Assembly (NCBI GenBank): GCA_028023455.1
Contig: JAQFVV010000031.1
Coordinates: forward strand, 9,044,093-9,108,092
DNA length: 64,000 nt
Source: Epiperipatus broadwayi
Lineage: Eukaryota > Onychophora > Udeonychophora > Euonychophora > Peripatidae
Direction: 5' to 3'
Position numbers and translations under genes: made by a program. The notes under the pieces were generated by a model that made no database searches, was not told the DNA's origin, and saw nothing but the letters and a program-made list of their open reading frames with translations. Position 1 is the stretch's first letter, and every line of letters starts with the position of its first letter. Below, piece after piece: positions 34,481 through 46,568 of this stretch.

Positions 34481-37400
34481 TTTAGCTTTAATATGAATGG
34501 TTTCAAGAAAGTTTGATAAAGAAATACAGTAAATATAGTTTAAATATTTTTTACTAATTTGTTTTAAATATAAAATGTTATGTGAGATTAGGGAAAACAT
34601 ATAAACATAAATTTAGTAATATTGAGATTTAAATATAATAGCTTGATAAAATTATAGAAATATTGTTTAAAAATAAAGTGTATGTATGTGAGTATTATAT
34701 CTACAAGGATCAATGGGATGGTGAAGCCTACAGAACGCGATCGAGAAGATAAAGATCGTTTGGTAATTTTGATAGTTATTTATAATGCATAATGTATTTT
34801 TTTTAGATCATCTATTGATTAAGAATGAAGTGTGAAAGTTTAAATTATATGTACACATTTTATACAACATTTTTAACATATAATGAGATAGGAGTAATTC
34901 GGAATATGCATGCAATAATTTATTTAAAGTATATTAATAATATAATTTAACAGATAAAAAGATATTTAAATAGTTGTATATGATTAAATATACGGAGGAA
35001 AGTAGTAAAAAGATTTTCTTATAGAACAGTGGAATAGTTAAAATAAATGAATTTTATTATTGTTAGTAATGCAGATATGTATTTGTCGATGTACAGTATA
35101 GAAAAATCTTGAGAAATAAGATCGGATAGTGACTTGGAAGTACTAGTGGAGAGGAAACCAAGATGATGTTTTTTTTTTTAAGGAATAGGAAAAATAAAGG
35201 ATTTGGATCATATTTAGTTTTGTGTGATTTCAGTATAGTTAACTAAGCCCTATGACTGAACACATATAGTTTGGACAGTGTTTTGCATATCTTTAAAACT
35301 TTTTGATGTTATAATAAAGCTGAAGAAATAGCTTTAGCATCGCTCCTATAATAGAGGTTGGTAAACAGGTAAAGGTCACTCCTCTATAGTGTCTTTTAAT
35401 TCACTGTGCCATGATTGTCAAGGTTTATGACGAGTAATATTCTAGTTGTATTTTGATCCTATGCATCTATCTTCGCTATCCTTATTTTGTGAATCTGCAT
35501 CGGTCAGAAAGATATTTTCAAAGAAATAATGAATAAAATAGAACTGAAGATATGTTATTGTTTGTGTAAGAATAGTTTATTTGCTGGAATGTATAAAATT
35601 GTGTAACTTTAAAATTGAAAGTCCAAAATATCATAAAGAGAGAAAGAATCATATAATACATTGTAAAATTAATTCGGAAATGAATATAAGATTTTTTGAA
35701 AAGAAATCTAAACCAATTATTTAAAAGTGATAATAAAATTTGAATGAATTTTTTGTTAAAATAATATTTAGAAAATAAGTATTGCATATTTATTAAGAAA
35801 ATAGTTCAATAAGGTATAATAAACATATACTTGTGCATGGTATGTTAATAGTTGTAATTATATCATCCGAAGTAAGGCTTGAATGAGAATATTAGGATTA
35901 ATAAACATCAGATAATGAACAATAAAAAACCTAATACCAAATGTAGAACAATGTTTTGACTTTGTAAGATTCCATACAACCAATATAAAACTAGAAAATT
36001 TGTTATTTAGTAGAATTTTACTACGAATAGAAATTTTGTAAAAAAAATATAATTTTAATAATATTAGGGATGCAAAGTGTTAATGATAATCATATAAGAA
36101 ATGCATTTTGTAACAAGCTAACCATAATAATAAATCAAATAATAATACTGTATTTTCTTAAGCGTTTTAAAAATAAGATTTAACTAGGAAAAGTAAACAA
36201 TATTTTGATTTCATTTATAAACTAATAAACTAAGTGAGATATGAAAGTAAGGGATATCCAATGTACATAGTGTAAAAATATTGTTAATTTATTTATGTTG
36301 TTAATAAACTTTGTTTTTTTTTAAATTTGTTTTTAAAGTTTTGTGTCCGGGTTGTTATTTCTCCACATGGATGCATGAAATCACGATACATTTATAATTG
36401 AAACAGACATATAGGTTTTGCACAAAAAGGTAAACATAAAAGTGTTATAATAATTTTGAGAATTTATTGGTATGTTAAAATTAAAAGATCATAATTTTAT
36501 ATTATTTATTGGTCATAAGTCGGTTGCCACAATATTACATTAAATTATATGCTAAAGTTGCCACACGTATTCTGTTGTCAGATTATTAAATACTACCACG
36601 TACGTATTTATTTATTTCATTTAGGAAGAAATAAGATTATATTATATTATTATTGTTATTATTATTTTATTATTATTAGTTGCTGTGTAGTAGATTATGA
36701 CATAAAATTCCCTTTTCATATTTTACTACCGTAATTTTAAATCAGTTAGAATACAATTTAGGAACCTGAGATTTTATTTTATTTTATTTTACTTCATTTT
36801 ATTTAATTAAGCTAGATTCTTGTTATAAAGAAGATTAAGATATAATTATTATTTTAATCGTAGTGAATAGAGCTCAGAAAGTCGTAAGAATACTATGAGT
36901 TAGTTATTTGGTATAGTAAAAAGAGGGATAGTGTTCTTATGCCATTGAGGTAGTATCGTGTGGATAATGTCTCAATGTAGTCTATCTCATTCCCCGTATT
37001 GTCACTCCATGTCTCATGAAAATAGTAAATATTTGTTAATCCATTTTAAAATTGAATCGAATTTGTATTTTAAAATTAGAGCTAGTAATCATTTTAATTA
37101 ATGCTGAATATTTCATTTATTTATTTGTTAATTAAGCTAGAACCCGGAATATTAGTAATAAACAATAATTTTGGGGTGAGGATGCGCGGGGGGAGGTTAG
37201 AATATATATATATATATATTATTTACTTAAAAATTATAAGTAGAAGGATTTTAACTCAGGGTTTTTCAGTTTATTCATTCTCCACTCCAACTGAAGCAAA
37301 CAATATAAATCCAACAAGAGCTTTGAGCAATCGATCATTGGTTTTTCAATAAAATAGATGGTAGAAGTGATGGAAGAATGAAAATATTGAAGCCTATCCA

Positions 37401-37554
37401 CTAACGTTTGAGGAATTGCTATCTTTATGTAATCTGAGGACTGATTGTATATATGAGTGGGAGATTATGATCTGGTCACCTATGAAGTGCTCGTTCTGCA
37501 TAAAATATGTATATTGGAATCATGTATTTTTTTACATATGTGTGGTCATGTGTA
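34481..37554. other. AT-rich DNA, no supported gene
   Basis: No recognised domain. Near 36300-36390 an aataaac signal is followed by a T-rich run and tgtccgggttgttatttctc, reminiscent of an LTR R/U5 boundary; no partner copy was found. A short ATT-rich run lies at about 36636-36680, and a TA run at 37202-37218. Confidence 0.4.
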
Positions 37555-37625
37555 TTGATTGTTGATGTGGAGTGAAGGATAGATAGACTGAAAAATTCCG
37601 AGTTCAAATCCCTCTACTTATATGA
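37555..37625 (+). ncRNA. Candidate tRNA-derived SINE fragment
   Basis: gagttcaaatccc at 37600-37612 fits the Pol III B box (GGTTCAAATCC type), and gatgtggagtgaagg at 37564-37578 lies where an A box would be, although it is a weak match. The copy would be promoter-bearing only. It directly precedes the edge of the 37680-39602 repeat. Confidence 0.3.
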
Positions 37626-37679
37626 AACATTCAGTATATGTAAGTTACAAACTGTCTCAAAAAATTATATATATATATA

Positions 37680-39602
37680 TACTGTACCATTTATTTACAT
37701 ATGGTACAAATATATTGGAATTTGGTAAAAGCTAGGAAAAAGTAAATTTAGCGATATTATTAAAAAGATGAAATTATTTTTTTTTTTTTAGTTTGTATTA
37801 TAATTTATTTTTTTTAAACGTACAATGAAAGTTAAAGTTTTCATCCATATTTTTTTTATCTAATTAAAAATAAAAGTAAAAGTGGAGAGAACAAAAGACA
37901 CACAAATTACTAATCCAGATAAAATAGACAGGGTATGAGCACAGACTTTCACATGACCCACCACTCTCCACACTATCTCATAACACTGATACACTTGAAT
38001 ACACATATGTTGAAAAGATAAATAATCACCAATATACGTATTTCATGCTAAACCAGCAATCATCAGTTGGTCCAGATTACCATCTCTACACATATATGCT
38101 ACAAGTGCTCAGATATATATTAAGATAGCAAATCCTCCTACTTTAATGGACAGGCTTCAATCCACTCCACACTGCAACTTTTCAACCGTCCATCCAATTG
38201 AAAATCTGATGATGGAATGCTCAAAGGCCACCCTAAGCCTGAGCACTTGTAGCATATATGTGTAAAGATGGTAATCTGGACCAACTGATGATTGCTGGTT
38301 TAGCATGAAATACGTATATTGGTGATTATTTATCTTTTCAACATATGTGTATTCAAGTGTATCAGTGTTATGAGATAGTGTGGAGAGTGGTGGGTCATGT
38401 GAAAGTCTGTGCTCATACCCTGTCTATTACATATATAGACACAGGTATTTATAAGCCTGTGTATTTCAGCTAATCCAGATAAACTAAAAGAAAAATATTT
38501 TACCTAATTAAAGATGGAGAATTATGCTAAAAATTAAAGACTTTGTAACTGAAAATATCCAAAAGAATGCACAAGATTATCAATGTGTATTTTTGACAAA
38601 CAAAAGGTATGCACAGAAGTCTGAAAACTGGACCCTGAATATAAAAAGGAAGAGACCAGTTTGATCAATGTCTTGACTTGTCTATTTTTCTTTTGGCTGG
38701 TCCTGAATCATGATTATGGAATCCAGGCCCACTCTACAATGAAATAATTCTTCATGCAGGAGTAGACCGAAGCTTTTGACATCGTTCATCATGAAGACTG
38801 TCAAACCCAGAAAAGTTTTCATTACTAGCCTTTAAAACCAAGACCAAGAACAAGTTAAAACTAATGGCCACACACTCATGCATAGTAATCTACAATCTTC
38901 TCGCTAAACTTACTGGTACGCTAAGATTAACTTTTCCCAATTGTGACTTAAAGTTTGCAAACAACTCTTTAAAAAAATAAGCTTAAAATAATCTCGATAG
39001 AGACTTTAATTTTATCATTCAAGAGATTCTTGTTTGCCTAAGAACTTTAACTGTTTTTTTATTAATTGATTCATTATCTGGATTAGCATGTGTTCTCTCC
39101 AGTTTTATTTAATTAGTAATTTATCTTTAAACATTTTAATTTGTTAGAATAAAAATATTTATTTCTAATATCAACTTTTCATTGTACGTTATTGATGATT
39201 ATTATTAAATTTATTAATATTAGTTTAGTAAGATTTGAAAATATAATTTACCTTTGCCAATATGTGTTGACAAAGCTCCAGTAATAATAATATTTAGAAA
39301 ATAACTCTAGTTATAGTAAAATATGATATCGATTCTTTTAAAAACATTTTTCTTTTTAATTTTCGAGACACAATGCGATGGATTTCAGTGGATTCTTATA
39401 TGAATCCTGGCACCCTTGTTAAAGAAAATAAAAGCTGATTCCATCTATAGAATAAATTGTAACATTTTATAAGGTAGAGTTGAGCAGGAAATATAGTTAT
39501 GTTTTTAGAAATAAGAATGAAACTTTCTCCTTTCTCCATAACTTGATCAACTCACGCATTTTATGTGTAACAGACCTAGTCAGACAGGCAAAATGCTTCA
39601 AT
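37680..39602 (-). repeat. Unclassified 1.35-kb interspersed repeat, copy 2 (inverted, with insertion)
   Basis: This is the inverted counterpart of 10229-11596. Shared landmarks include caggattcatataagaatc, a run through the aataataatcat region, and the mirrored tggtac ends. The copy is about 590 bp longer because of a foldback insertion at about 37915-38508. Both copies end at TA-rich sequence. Nothing in it resembles a known transposase or RT. Confidence 0.8.
37915..38508. mobile_element. Foldback (MITE-like) insertion with long inverted arms
   Basis: Arms of about 190 bp are near-perfect reverse complements: the left arm starts atagacagggtatgagcac near 37925 and runs to about 38115, and the right arm runs from about 38238 to about 38430. 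The centre is about 125 bp and has no open frame. The other copy of the host repeat lacks the insertion and has a single ctaat where this copy has ctaat on both sides (37910-37914 and 38504-38508). A 14-bp direct repeat, ctaatccagataaa, also occurs at 37910 and 38470, so the exact edges are uncertain. Its left part is shared with the repeats at 48391-50100. Confidence 0.8.
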
Positions 39603-41365
39603 ACCAATAATTTTTAAAAATCTGTTAAAACAATGGCTCTTAGATAAATATTATGGACAATATATTTAGAAAATAATAAACTGATGCATATATTAAATAT
39701 AATTTACAAACAACTCTCCAGAATTTTATAACAAACTTGTGAATAATGGCTTCTCTCTTATAAAAGCTATTTCACTGGTCAGAGAAAAAGTGGTATGCTT
39801 CTACTCCATACTATTACAATTATGGTTAAACATCTCTTCACAAAGAGGAGAAATATTTTGTTATTTTCAGCTTTATAGGTTTTAATCAAATTAGCTTACA
39901 ATTTCAATAACAATTATGAAGTAATTTTTAATAATATACATAATCTCATATATGAGCAATCACCATTAATTTTGTTAAAATGATTCAAGGAAATAATACT
40001 TGTAAGTTATTATTATTAAGATATGTGCATTTCGAATTTATTAATCCATAAATATATATTTTTAGCATTAGATATATAATCATTGTTGTTTAATTACACA
40101 ACTTTTAAAATAATTAGAATTAATATTTTATTTATTATTATCTAAAATTATGAGTTCGATTCATCAATGTTCTAGAAAGATTACTATAAATGCAATGCTT
40201 CATTCACCTGAGGACTATTGTTTGAATTACTTTCTACATAAAGCATGGAAGTTAGGTTAAAGTGCATTATGTTTTTCTCACCATTGAATATGTACTTATA
40301 TGTAAATGGTAACTTTCAAGTTATTGCTAATGTATGCAAATTTGGGGTTTATTTCTCCATAAGTATTATATATATTCTTAGATCACATATATAAAAGTCA
40401 TTATTTATTAATGGGCTTATTAAAATGATTAAATTTGCATTTTAATTTCATCTGTAAGTTGATTAGATTGAGACACTAAAAATATTGTCACTTACATGTT
40501 GTTTCATCATTACAATTCTTTTAAAAATGTGGAAGTTAGATACAAGTAAACTATTTTTTGTCTGATTGGTAGATTGTTGTTATGAAAGAAGTCATAATTT
40601 GTAAGTTTATAATTGTTTCTACAGTCTGATTTGTAAAATTTTATTAAAATATGTGCATTATATATATATATATATCATATAATTGTTAAAATTAAAATAT
40701 GTGCATTATATATATATATATATCATATAATTGTTAAAATGAATGGCTTCATGCATTTATACACGAAGGTATGATATAATCACTCCACCAAAAATGAATA
40801 ATGATATTCTAAGTTCAGATCTAGAGAAAAAATACAGGGATAATCAACAAATGCTATTTATTGAACCATGCATGTATCCACAATTATTAAAAGTTGTGTA
40901 TGTATATATGCATATGATTAAAAAATATAACTTTTCCTTCTAAGTATCAAGGACATACACTAATTCAAAAAACTATTATTCTATATGTATATATAATTTA
41001 CCTGAGCAAATGATACAAAAAATGCTTCATGAGATGTCTTAAATGGTAATCCTACCAGCACTTCTTCCTTTCCATGAGCAGATTCCCATTTTTTATAGTA
41101 CTAAAAAAGAATGTTCATTAAATTAAAACAACAACAACTGGTTAATGAGTTTATGTTAAGTAATAGAATAATTCAAATTTGTTTCTTTATATGATGAAGA
41201 ACTGACAAATTAATTGAGTAGACTGCAAAACATAAACAATATTTTCGAAAATCACAATTGTAAAAAAAAGAGCATCAACAAAATATTCATGAAATATTAA
41301 TTATTTAATATTTACTTTTAATTAATTCATTCAATATTAACAAAATTTTACTCTATAGGCATAAT
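39603..41365. other. AT-rich DNA, no gene seen
   Basis: No recognised domain. A local duplication lies at about 40643-40740, where attaaaatatgtgcat plus a TA run and catataattgttaaa occurs twice with a 48-bp period. Confidence 0.45.
40643..40740. repeat. 48-bp direct tandem duplication containing TA runs
   Basis: The block aaaatatgtgcattatatat, followed by catataattgttaaa, is present twice back to back with virtually no differences, so it is a recent duplication. Confidence 0.85.
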
Positions 41366-41368
41366 ATT

Positions 41369-41440
41369 ACTGTTGGCTCAGTTGTTAAGGAATTTTATTC
41401 GGAAATGTAAGGATGTGATTTGATTCTAAATGTGATCTTT
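41369..41440 (+). ncRNA. Candidate tRNA-derived SINE head
   Basis: tggctcagttgttaagg (41373-41389) fits a tRNA A box and gatttgattcta (41417-41428) fits a decayed B box. The spacing of about 45 bases is that of a tRNA gene. Stems do not pair well enough for a functional tRNA, and A-rich sequence follows, so a SINE relic is the likeliest reading. Confidence 0.4.
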
Positions 41441-41644
41441 GGACAATCCCATCAAGTTAATATAAAAGCATTTAAAAAAATCAAAAATTTTGATGTCATG
41501 ACAGAAACATGAAAAAATTAATATAAAAATCTTTAATAATTGAGTAATAGTTGTAACTGAATAGGAAGTAATTGAAGCTTTCAATAAAGTGTAGAACATA
41601 AACTCTCAAAAGACTGATGATACAACCTATCCTTTAGCATTAAA

Positions 41645-41925
41645 ACAGGCAAAACTCTCCATACAATAGTGCCACCCATTGCCAACCAGAGTAATCAATG
41701 GATGCCAGAAGGCTTGTGCATAAAATCCCCATCTAGTACCTACTCATCCAATATCTCCAGACCAGTTTCTGGCTTGTGGCCTTCGTCAGTGAGGAGCTTT
41801 GGATCTGAGAGCACTGCTTCTAGATTTTAGAATCTAATGCAACCCTCCAGCACAAGCCTTCTGGCATCCATTGATTACTCTGGTTGGGTTGAGTGGCACT
41901 ACTGTATGGATAGTTTTGCTCATTT
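41645..41925. mobile_element. Foldback MITE of the aggcaaaactctccata family, full copy
   Basis: Termini of about 75 bp are inverted: caggcaaaactctccataca plus gtgccaccc on the left, and ggcactactgtatggatagt plus tttgct on the right, both leading into the gattactct/agtaatcaatggatgccag segment. The centre holds a ggatctgagagcactgcttc block. No open frame. Related copies lie at 43283-43515, 52138-52360, 52575-52735 and 53163-54165, so this is a local multi-copy family mobilised by an unknown transposase. Confidence 0.8.
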
Positions 41926-43074
41926 TATTAACAGATATGTGCTAGCATAAGAAATAGTGATCATATGATGTTTAGTGGTTTACCCTTTAGCATGTTATTT
42001 ATTATTAGTTCATTGACAAAAATTTTAAACAAGAGAGTGAATTTGATCTATGGATTATATGTATTTATAGAATAAATGATGAGAATCATTTAAATATTCA
42101 GATAATTAAAGCAAACTTTAGTTTTAACAACTTCTGTCTGCCTTATACTTTTATTTATTCCAATATTTTTAAAGTCTTGCACTAAAAAAAACAACCTATT
42201 GTTAAAGAATTTTATTCGATTTTTTATTTGATCTGTCAGATTATTTTTTTAAAGTTCCATTTCCATATTCATAAACTATTTGCATGCACTTATTATTTTA
42301 AAGAAGCTGTAAAGAATTTTATTCCTTCTAAGATAAATAGCATTTCTTTAAAGTTTCTATCTAACTAATATAAACATAGAAAGTGATTATGTTTTAGAAT
42401 AGTGGACGATGTAGATTATTAAAATAAAGACGAACATAACATTTAAATGATATCATTAAATTTCATTTCTGCTTCAAAACCAATACATAAAATAATAAAA
42501 TTTTTAACCTTTATCATAGACAACTTCACATTTGTTTTTATATTCCTCTTGCATTCAAATCGTATTCCTTTTCTCAATTTATCTCATATTTTTATTATAT
42601 TTAAAACCATGTGATAATTCTGATTTATAAAATAACATTACAAATATTTTCTTTTGGATAACTTATCTTTTACTTTCTAGTTAAGCATTATGTGAATGAA
42701 CAGAAAACCACAACAAGGGTTTTAAGTATGAATGGACTGAATATTTTTTAAAAAACTTTGATTGTATATTCAAAAGTATACAATCAACACTTTCTTAAAC
42801 AAGAATTCAATATTCAGCAGTAAAATATATCAGTGCTAATGAAAAAATTCTTAAAATATCTGCCTCAAGTCAATTAACTATACAAACAAATTATTTTAGA
42901 AATTAGTTTTGATCTAATATTCAAGACATGAGAAAGCATCTTAGATTGTGGTTAATGGTAACCCCTATGTAGCAATGGATGATACTAATGTAAAAATTTA
43001 CATTCAGTTTACATGTTTCATTGTTATTTTGTGAGAAAATATAACTTAGTGTCTTTATATAAAAAGCCATGCAC
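41926..43074. other. AT-rich DNA, no gene seen
   Basis: No recognised domain or repeat. Confidence 0.45.
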
Positions 43075-43190
43075 CTTTATTACTTGGGAGTTCATAAGAA
43101 GTTTGAGTTCCAGCACTGAGTGCCAGGATCAATCCTGGCATTTCCTGATCCCAAATCAGATGTTCTGCCAACTTCATCAAACCATACAGG
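43075..43190 (-). ncRNA. Candidate tRNA-derived SINE head (minus strand)
   Basis: On the minus strand agttggcagaac (43162-43173) fits an A box and ggattgatcct (43125-43135) a B box, about 45 bases apart. Around the B box, tgccaggat and atcctggca form a hairpin (about 43131-43140 with its partner at 43121-43129), as a T-arm would. The segment is GC-richer than its surroundings. It overlaps a plus-strand open frame (43013-43210) that I do not consider a gene. Confidence 0.45.
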
Positions 43191-43282
43191 ATACTGTCCT
43201 TATAAAATAATAAGTCTCAATTTTTAAAATATACTTTCAATTTTCTATATTTTAATCTACAATATTTTCTATTTAATACAGA

Positions 43283-43515
43283 TGCAAAACTATATGGGCA
43301 GTATTGCCACCCAATGCAAACCAGAGTATTTGATGGATGTAGAAAGGTTTGTATATAAATTCATATCTAGTGCCTATTCACGCAATATTCACAGATTAGT
43401 TTCTAGCTAAACACTTTCATAATTGCAGAGTTTTAGATCTGAGAGCACTGCGCACAGACAAACCTTGCATCCATGGATTACTCTGGGTGACACTAATGTT
43501 TGGAAAGGTTTGCTT
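43283..43515. mobile_element. Foldback MITE copy, divergent
   Basis: Left end gggcagtattgccacccaat then ccagagtatttgatggatg, right end catccatggattactctggg then gacactaatgtttgg, with the central gatctgagagcactgc block. It is the same family as the copy at 41645 but more diverged. Confidence 0.7.
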
Positions 43516-44640
43516 GTGAAAGCATAAGAAATTATGGTCATGTGACTTTCTATTTCTGGGGAGAGGGGCTATGAACAGGCATTTTGTAAAACTGAAATTA
43601 CTCCCAATATCATCTAAATATAAATATTTAATTTATTTCTTATTTATTTGTTTTTTTTTTTTGTTAATTAGAGAACATTTTTTTTCCAAAATAAATTAAT
43701 AGATCATGTACTTAAGAATATAGAAATTTTATTAGGAGGAGGGGGAGGGAATAAATGTTTTAAGATTAAATTTTATCAATAATAAAAATAAACAGTAATT
43801 AGTGTATTTTTAAAATGCTTTTCAATGTGAGTAGGCCAAATAAACCTCACTGCAAAGGATTTCATTCTAACTTAAAATCAGCTAATTTAAAGATAAATGA
43901 AATATCATTACAGTTCTTATTATAGCATTTATTTTAAAGAGAAGATAATGTCAGTAATATATTGGATTTTTCCTCCCATTCAAAAAGTCATACGATATTG
44001 TAATGCCTCAAAATTATCATTCTACCAGGATACTAAACCATGGAGTCAAAGAGTAGTTTAAAACTAATGATATTTATATTAATACTTTTTGGTAAATCAT
44101 TGTTCAATTCATTAATTTTTAAGTGTATCGTATTCTTGTTTTTCTTCCAAGTTTTTTTTTTTTTTTTCCAAATAGTTTTATATAATTAATTTTGATGAAT
44201 ATACCTAATTTTGAAGTTATTATTTATTTAAGTTTCTTAATGTCGAATTCAAACTTACTGATAGCTTTTAGTTTTATAACATCAGTTATTATTTGGTAAA
44301 TTCAATGGTAATACTATTTTGTCACTGTCTAGTTATAGATAAATGTACTATTTATTGATTAATAATGACTGCCTAGTTGACTATTGTTAGTATATTTCCT
44401 TATATAAAAATCCATGGATTATCTGTGGTGTTTTGAACTACTTAAAAAAAATCCGGCAATTTTATGAAATTAAATTCAATGTAATTGCTATAACATTAAT
44501 TATAAATACAGTACTCATAAAGCTTTTGAAATGAACAAATCACCCATAAGATATATTCTATATTCTCTAATTAATTTACACCTACAACACTGCCAATTTG
44601 CTGTTTTATGCACATTATTTAAGAAAAAAAAAAAAATGGA
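43516..44640. other. AT-rich DNA, no gene seen
   Basis: No recognised domain. It holds poly(T) runs at about 43650 and 44150-44168. Confidence 0.45.
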
Positions 44641-44719
44641 GGAATAATAAGTATAGAACACACCATAGTAAATGACATGGAAAAAACTATAATAAATGGC
44701 ATCAAAACAAGATGGTCAG

Positions 44720-44936
44720 AACCTTGAATGATGTTTGAGGAAAGATTATCAAAACATGGATATTACAGGATTGGGGGCATCCAAAAAAGAAAGTAGACAG
44801 AAATTTATAAGAATGTTTATGAAAGGGCAGACAGAAAGCAATTCGGAATCAGATTATATAAATGGACATTATAGACCAATAAGAAAAGATTTAAGTGAAT
44901 CAAAGATGGCAACTAGTAATTTATATTCATTTAGTT
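44720..44936 (+). other. Coding-like stretch of unknown origin
   Basis: The plus strand has a Lys/Arg-rich reading (for example MDITGLGASKKESRQKFIRM in one frame; FEERLSKHGYYRIGGIQKRK in another) that stops being open close to the hAT terminus at 44937. It looks more protein-like than its flanks and could be the edge of an older element into which the hAT inserted. No family was recognised. Confidence 0.2.
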
Positions 44937-45169
44937 CAGTGTTTCCCAACCTGTGGTATGTGTACCACCAGTGGTAGTGAGTTGCTGGTTGGTGGTACAC
45001 GAAAAATAATCAATAATGGCGGACATAAAAAAAAAAATCATAAAAATATAGAAACATTTTTCCTATAATTCATAAAAATTATTTTAATTAATAATATTAT
45101 ACAGTAAAGTTGTTAACATGTACGGTCGATAACGATCTTTAATGTTAATAATAAAATTGAAAGTATGAT

Positions 45170-45745
45170 TAAGAAATTAGATTTTTGGAAACAGTAATAT
45201 ATATAAGTATCGAAAACAATCAACTGGAAGTATTCATATTCAAAACTTTACATATTTTTTTGTTTGAAAATAAGGTTAGTCTGTCTCAAGATATACAAGA
45301 AAATATAATAGCACATTTAACAGGATTAAAATTGTCTTTTATGGAATATTTTCCAAAACCTGAAAACCCAAATGATAATTGGATTTCAAACCCCTTCTAT
45401 GCAGAAAATTTAGAAAAAGCTACATCATTATCAATAAAAGATAAAAAAAATTTAATAGAATTATCATGTGACAGAACTTTACAAGTAGAATTGAAACGAC
45501 ACAATCTAATTAATTTTTGGTTAAACATTTTAAAGAATATGAACAACTTTCTGAGAAAGCTCTTAAATTATTATTACCATTTACTAGTATGGAATTGTAG
45601 GAAGAGTTTTTTCTTCATATATTTTTTTAAAAAATAAGTATCAAAGCAGATTGAACGCAGCTGTATACTTAAGGATATACCTCGCATCTTTTGAACCAAA
45701 TTTCAAAAAATTATGTTGTTCAAAACAAGCACAAAGATCTAATTA
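45170..45745 (+). pseudogene. hAT transposase, C-terminal fragment (ZBED5/SCAND3-like)
   Basis: The open frame 45185-45637 contains ENIIAHLTGLKLSFMEYFP, then NDNWISNPF, and later LIELSCDRTLQVELK and LINFWLNILK. This follows the pattern of the hAT transposase region leading to the dimerisation domain. After a frameshift near 45530, another frame continues EYEQLSEKALKLLLPFTSM, and a further frame gives KYQSRLNAAVYLRIYLAS and PNFKKLCC before ending near 45745. These are the last conserved blocks of ZBED5/SCAND3-like hAT proteins. The N-terminal BED finger and the catalytic Asp region are absent. hAT transposases cut and paste DNA and leave 8-bp duplications. This fragment cannot work. Confidence 0.8.
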
Positions 45746-45844
45746 AATTTATTTTATAAAAATATTTGATTATGATAAGAAAATATACTAATTGTTTTTT
45801 TATAATTTTGTGTTTTTATTAAAACCATTTATTAGTAAACAAAA

Positions 45845-46300
45845 TATGACAAAATAGTAGATAAATAATGAGTCAGATCAAGGCAAATCAATCTAGATTA
45901 TTTAATTTGAAAAAATGTATCAGAAAAGGATCATACCCAGAAATTAGACTCTCATTAATTCTTGATCATTTATTGTGGATTACTAGATGTAAGCTAGTAT
46001 TTAATCATCAAAATTTTAATCCTATTAACTTCATGCTGAACAATATAAAGAAAACAAGAACAAGAGATAGCCTGATAATCCCTGAGGTTATTTTTACCAT
46101 GACTTGGGACATGCTGGATTTATCCTCTCCATGGCCCAACCAATAGCAAGATGCTCCGAAAAAGAGAAAACAGACTTAAATTCGGGAAAACCAAATGAAG
46201 GAATGAGAAAACACTTTGAACAAAATATGTACCAAATAACCTTTAATGTAATAATGTAATCTTTAATAAATTATTTTGGAAAAAAATATGAAACTTTGAA
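45845..46300 (+). pseudogene. Possible LINE ORF2 C-terminus and 3' end nested in the hAT element
   Basis: The 92-codon frame at 45868-46146 contains SLILDHLLWITRCKLVFNHQ and LMNNIKKTR-like sequence (FMLNNIKKTRTRDSL). A hydrophobic helix followed by W.TRCK..F is common near the C-terminus of LINE ORF2 proteins. An aataaatt signal (about 46264) and an A-rich stretch follow, as at a LINE 3' end. It lies between the hAT transposase remnant and the hAT right terminus, so it may be a nested insertion. The assignment rests on a short motif. Confidence 0.35.
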
Positions 46301-46568
46301 CAAACACATACATATAAATATGTTACAGTGAGTTTATAATTTCAGTGAGTTTATAATCTGGCATGACGTTTAGGCGTGTTTCAATGTAATTTGTCTCATT
46401 ATGAGATGTGAATACATACATGGTCACCCTATAATATTTATAATGCAAATAAAATAACACACTCGTAATAACAAATTTCACGAAATACAATCATTTTTTC
46501 GAAGTGGTACAATTTAGCGTGATGTACTACCAAGTGGTACGCGAGCCAAAAAAGGTTGGAAAACACTG

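Larger units (their letters stand above)
44937..46568 (+). mobile_element. hAT-type DNA transposon, internally deleted
   Basis: The left end is cagtgtttcccaacctgtgg and the right end, read in reverse, is cagtgttttccaacc. These match the hAT consensus style CAGTGnTTCnCAACC, and both subterminal regions carry gtggtac motifs. Target duplications are imperfect: atttagtt before the element, and aaattttagtt after it. The interior holds only the C-terminal part of a transposase (45170-45745) and a possible LINE 3' fragment (45845-46300). Confidence 0.8.
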
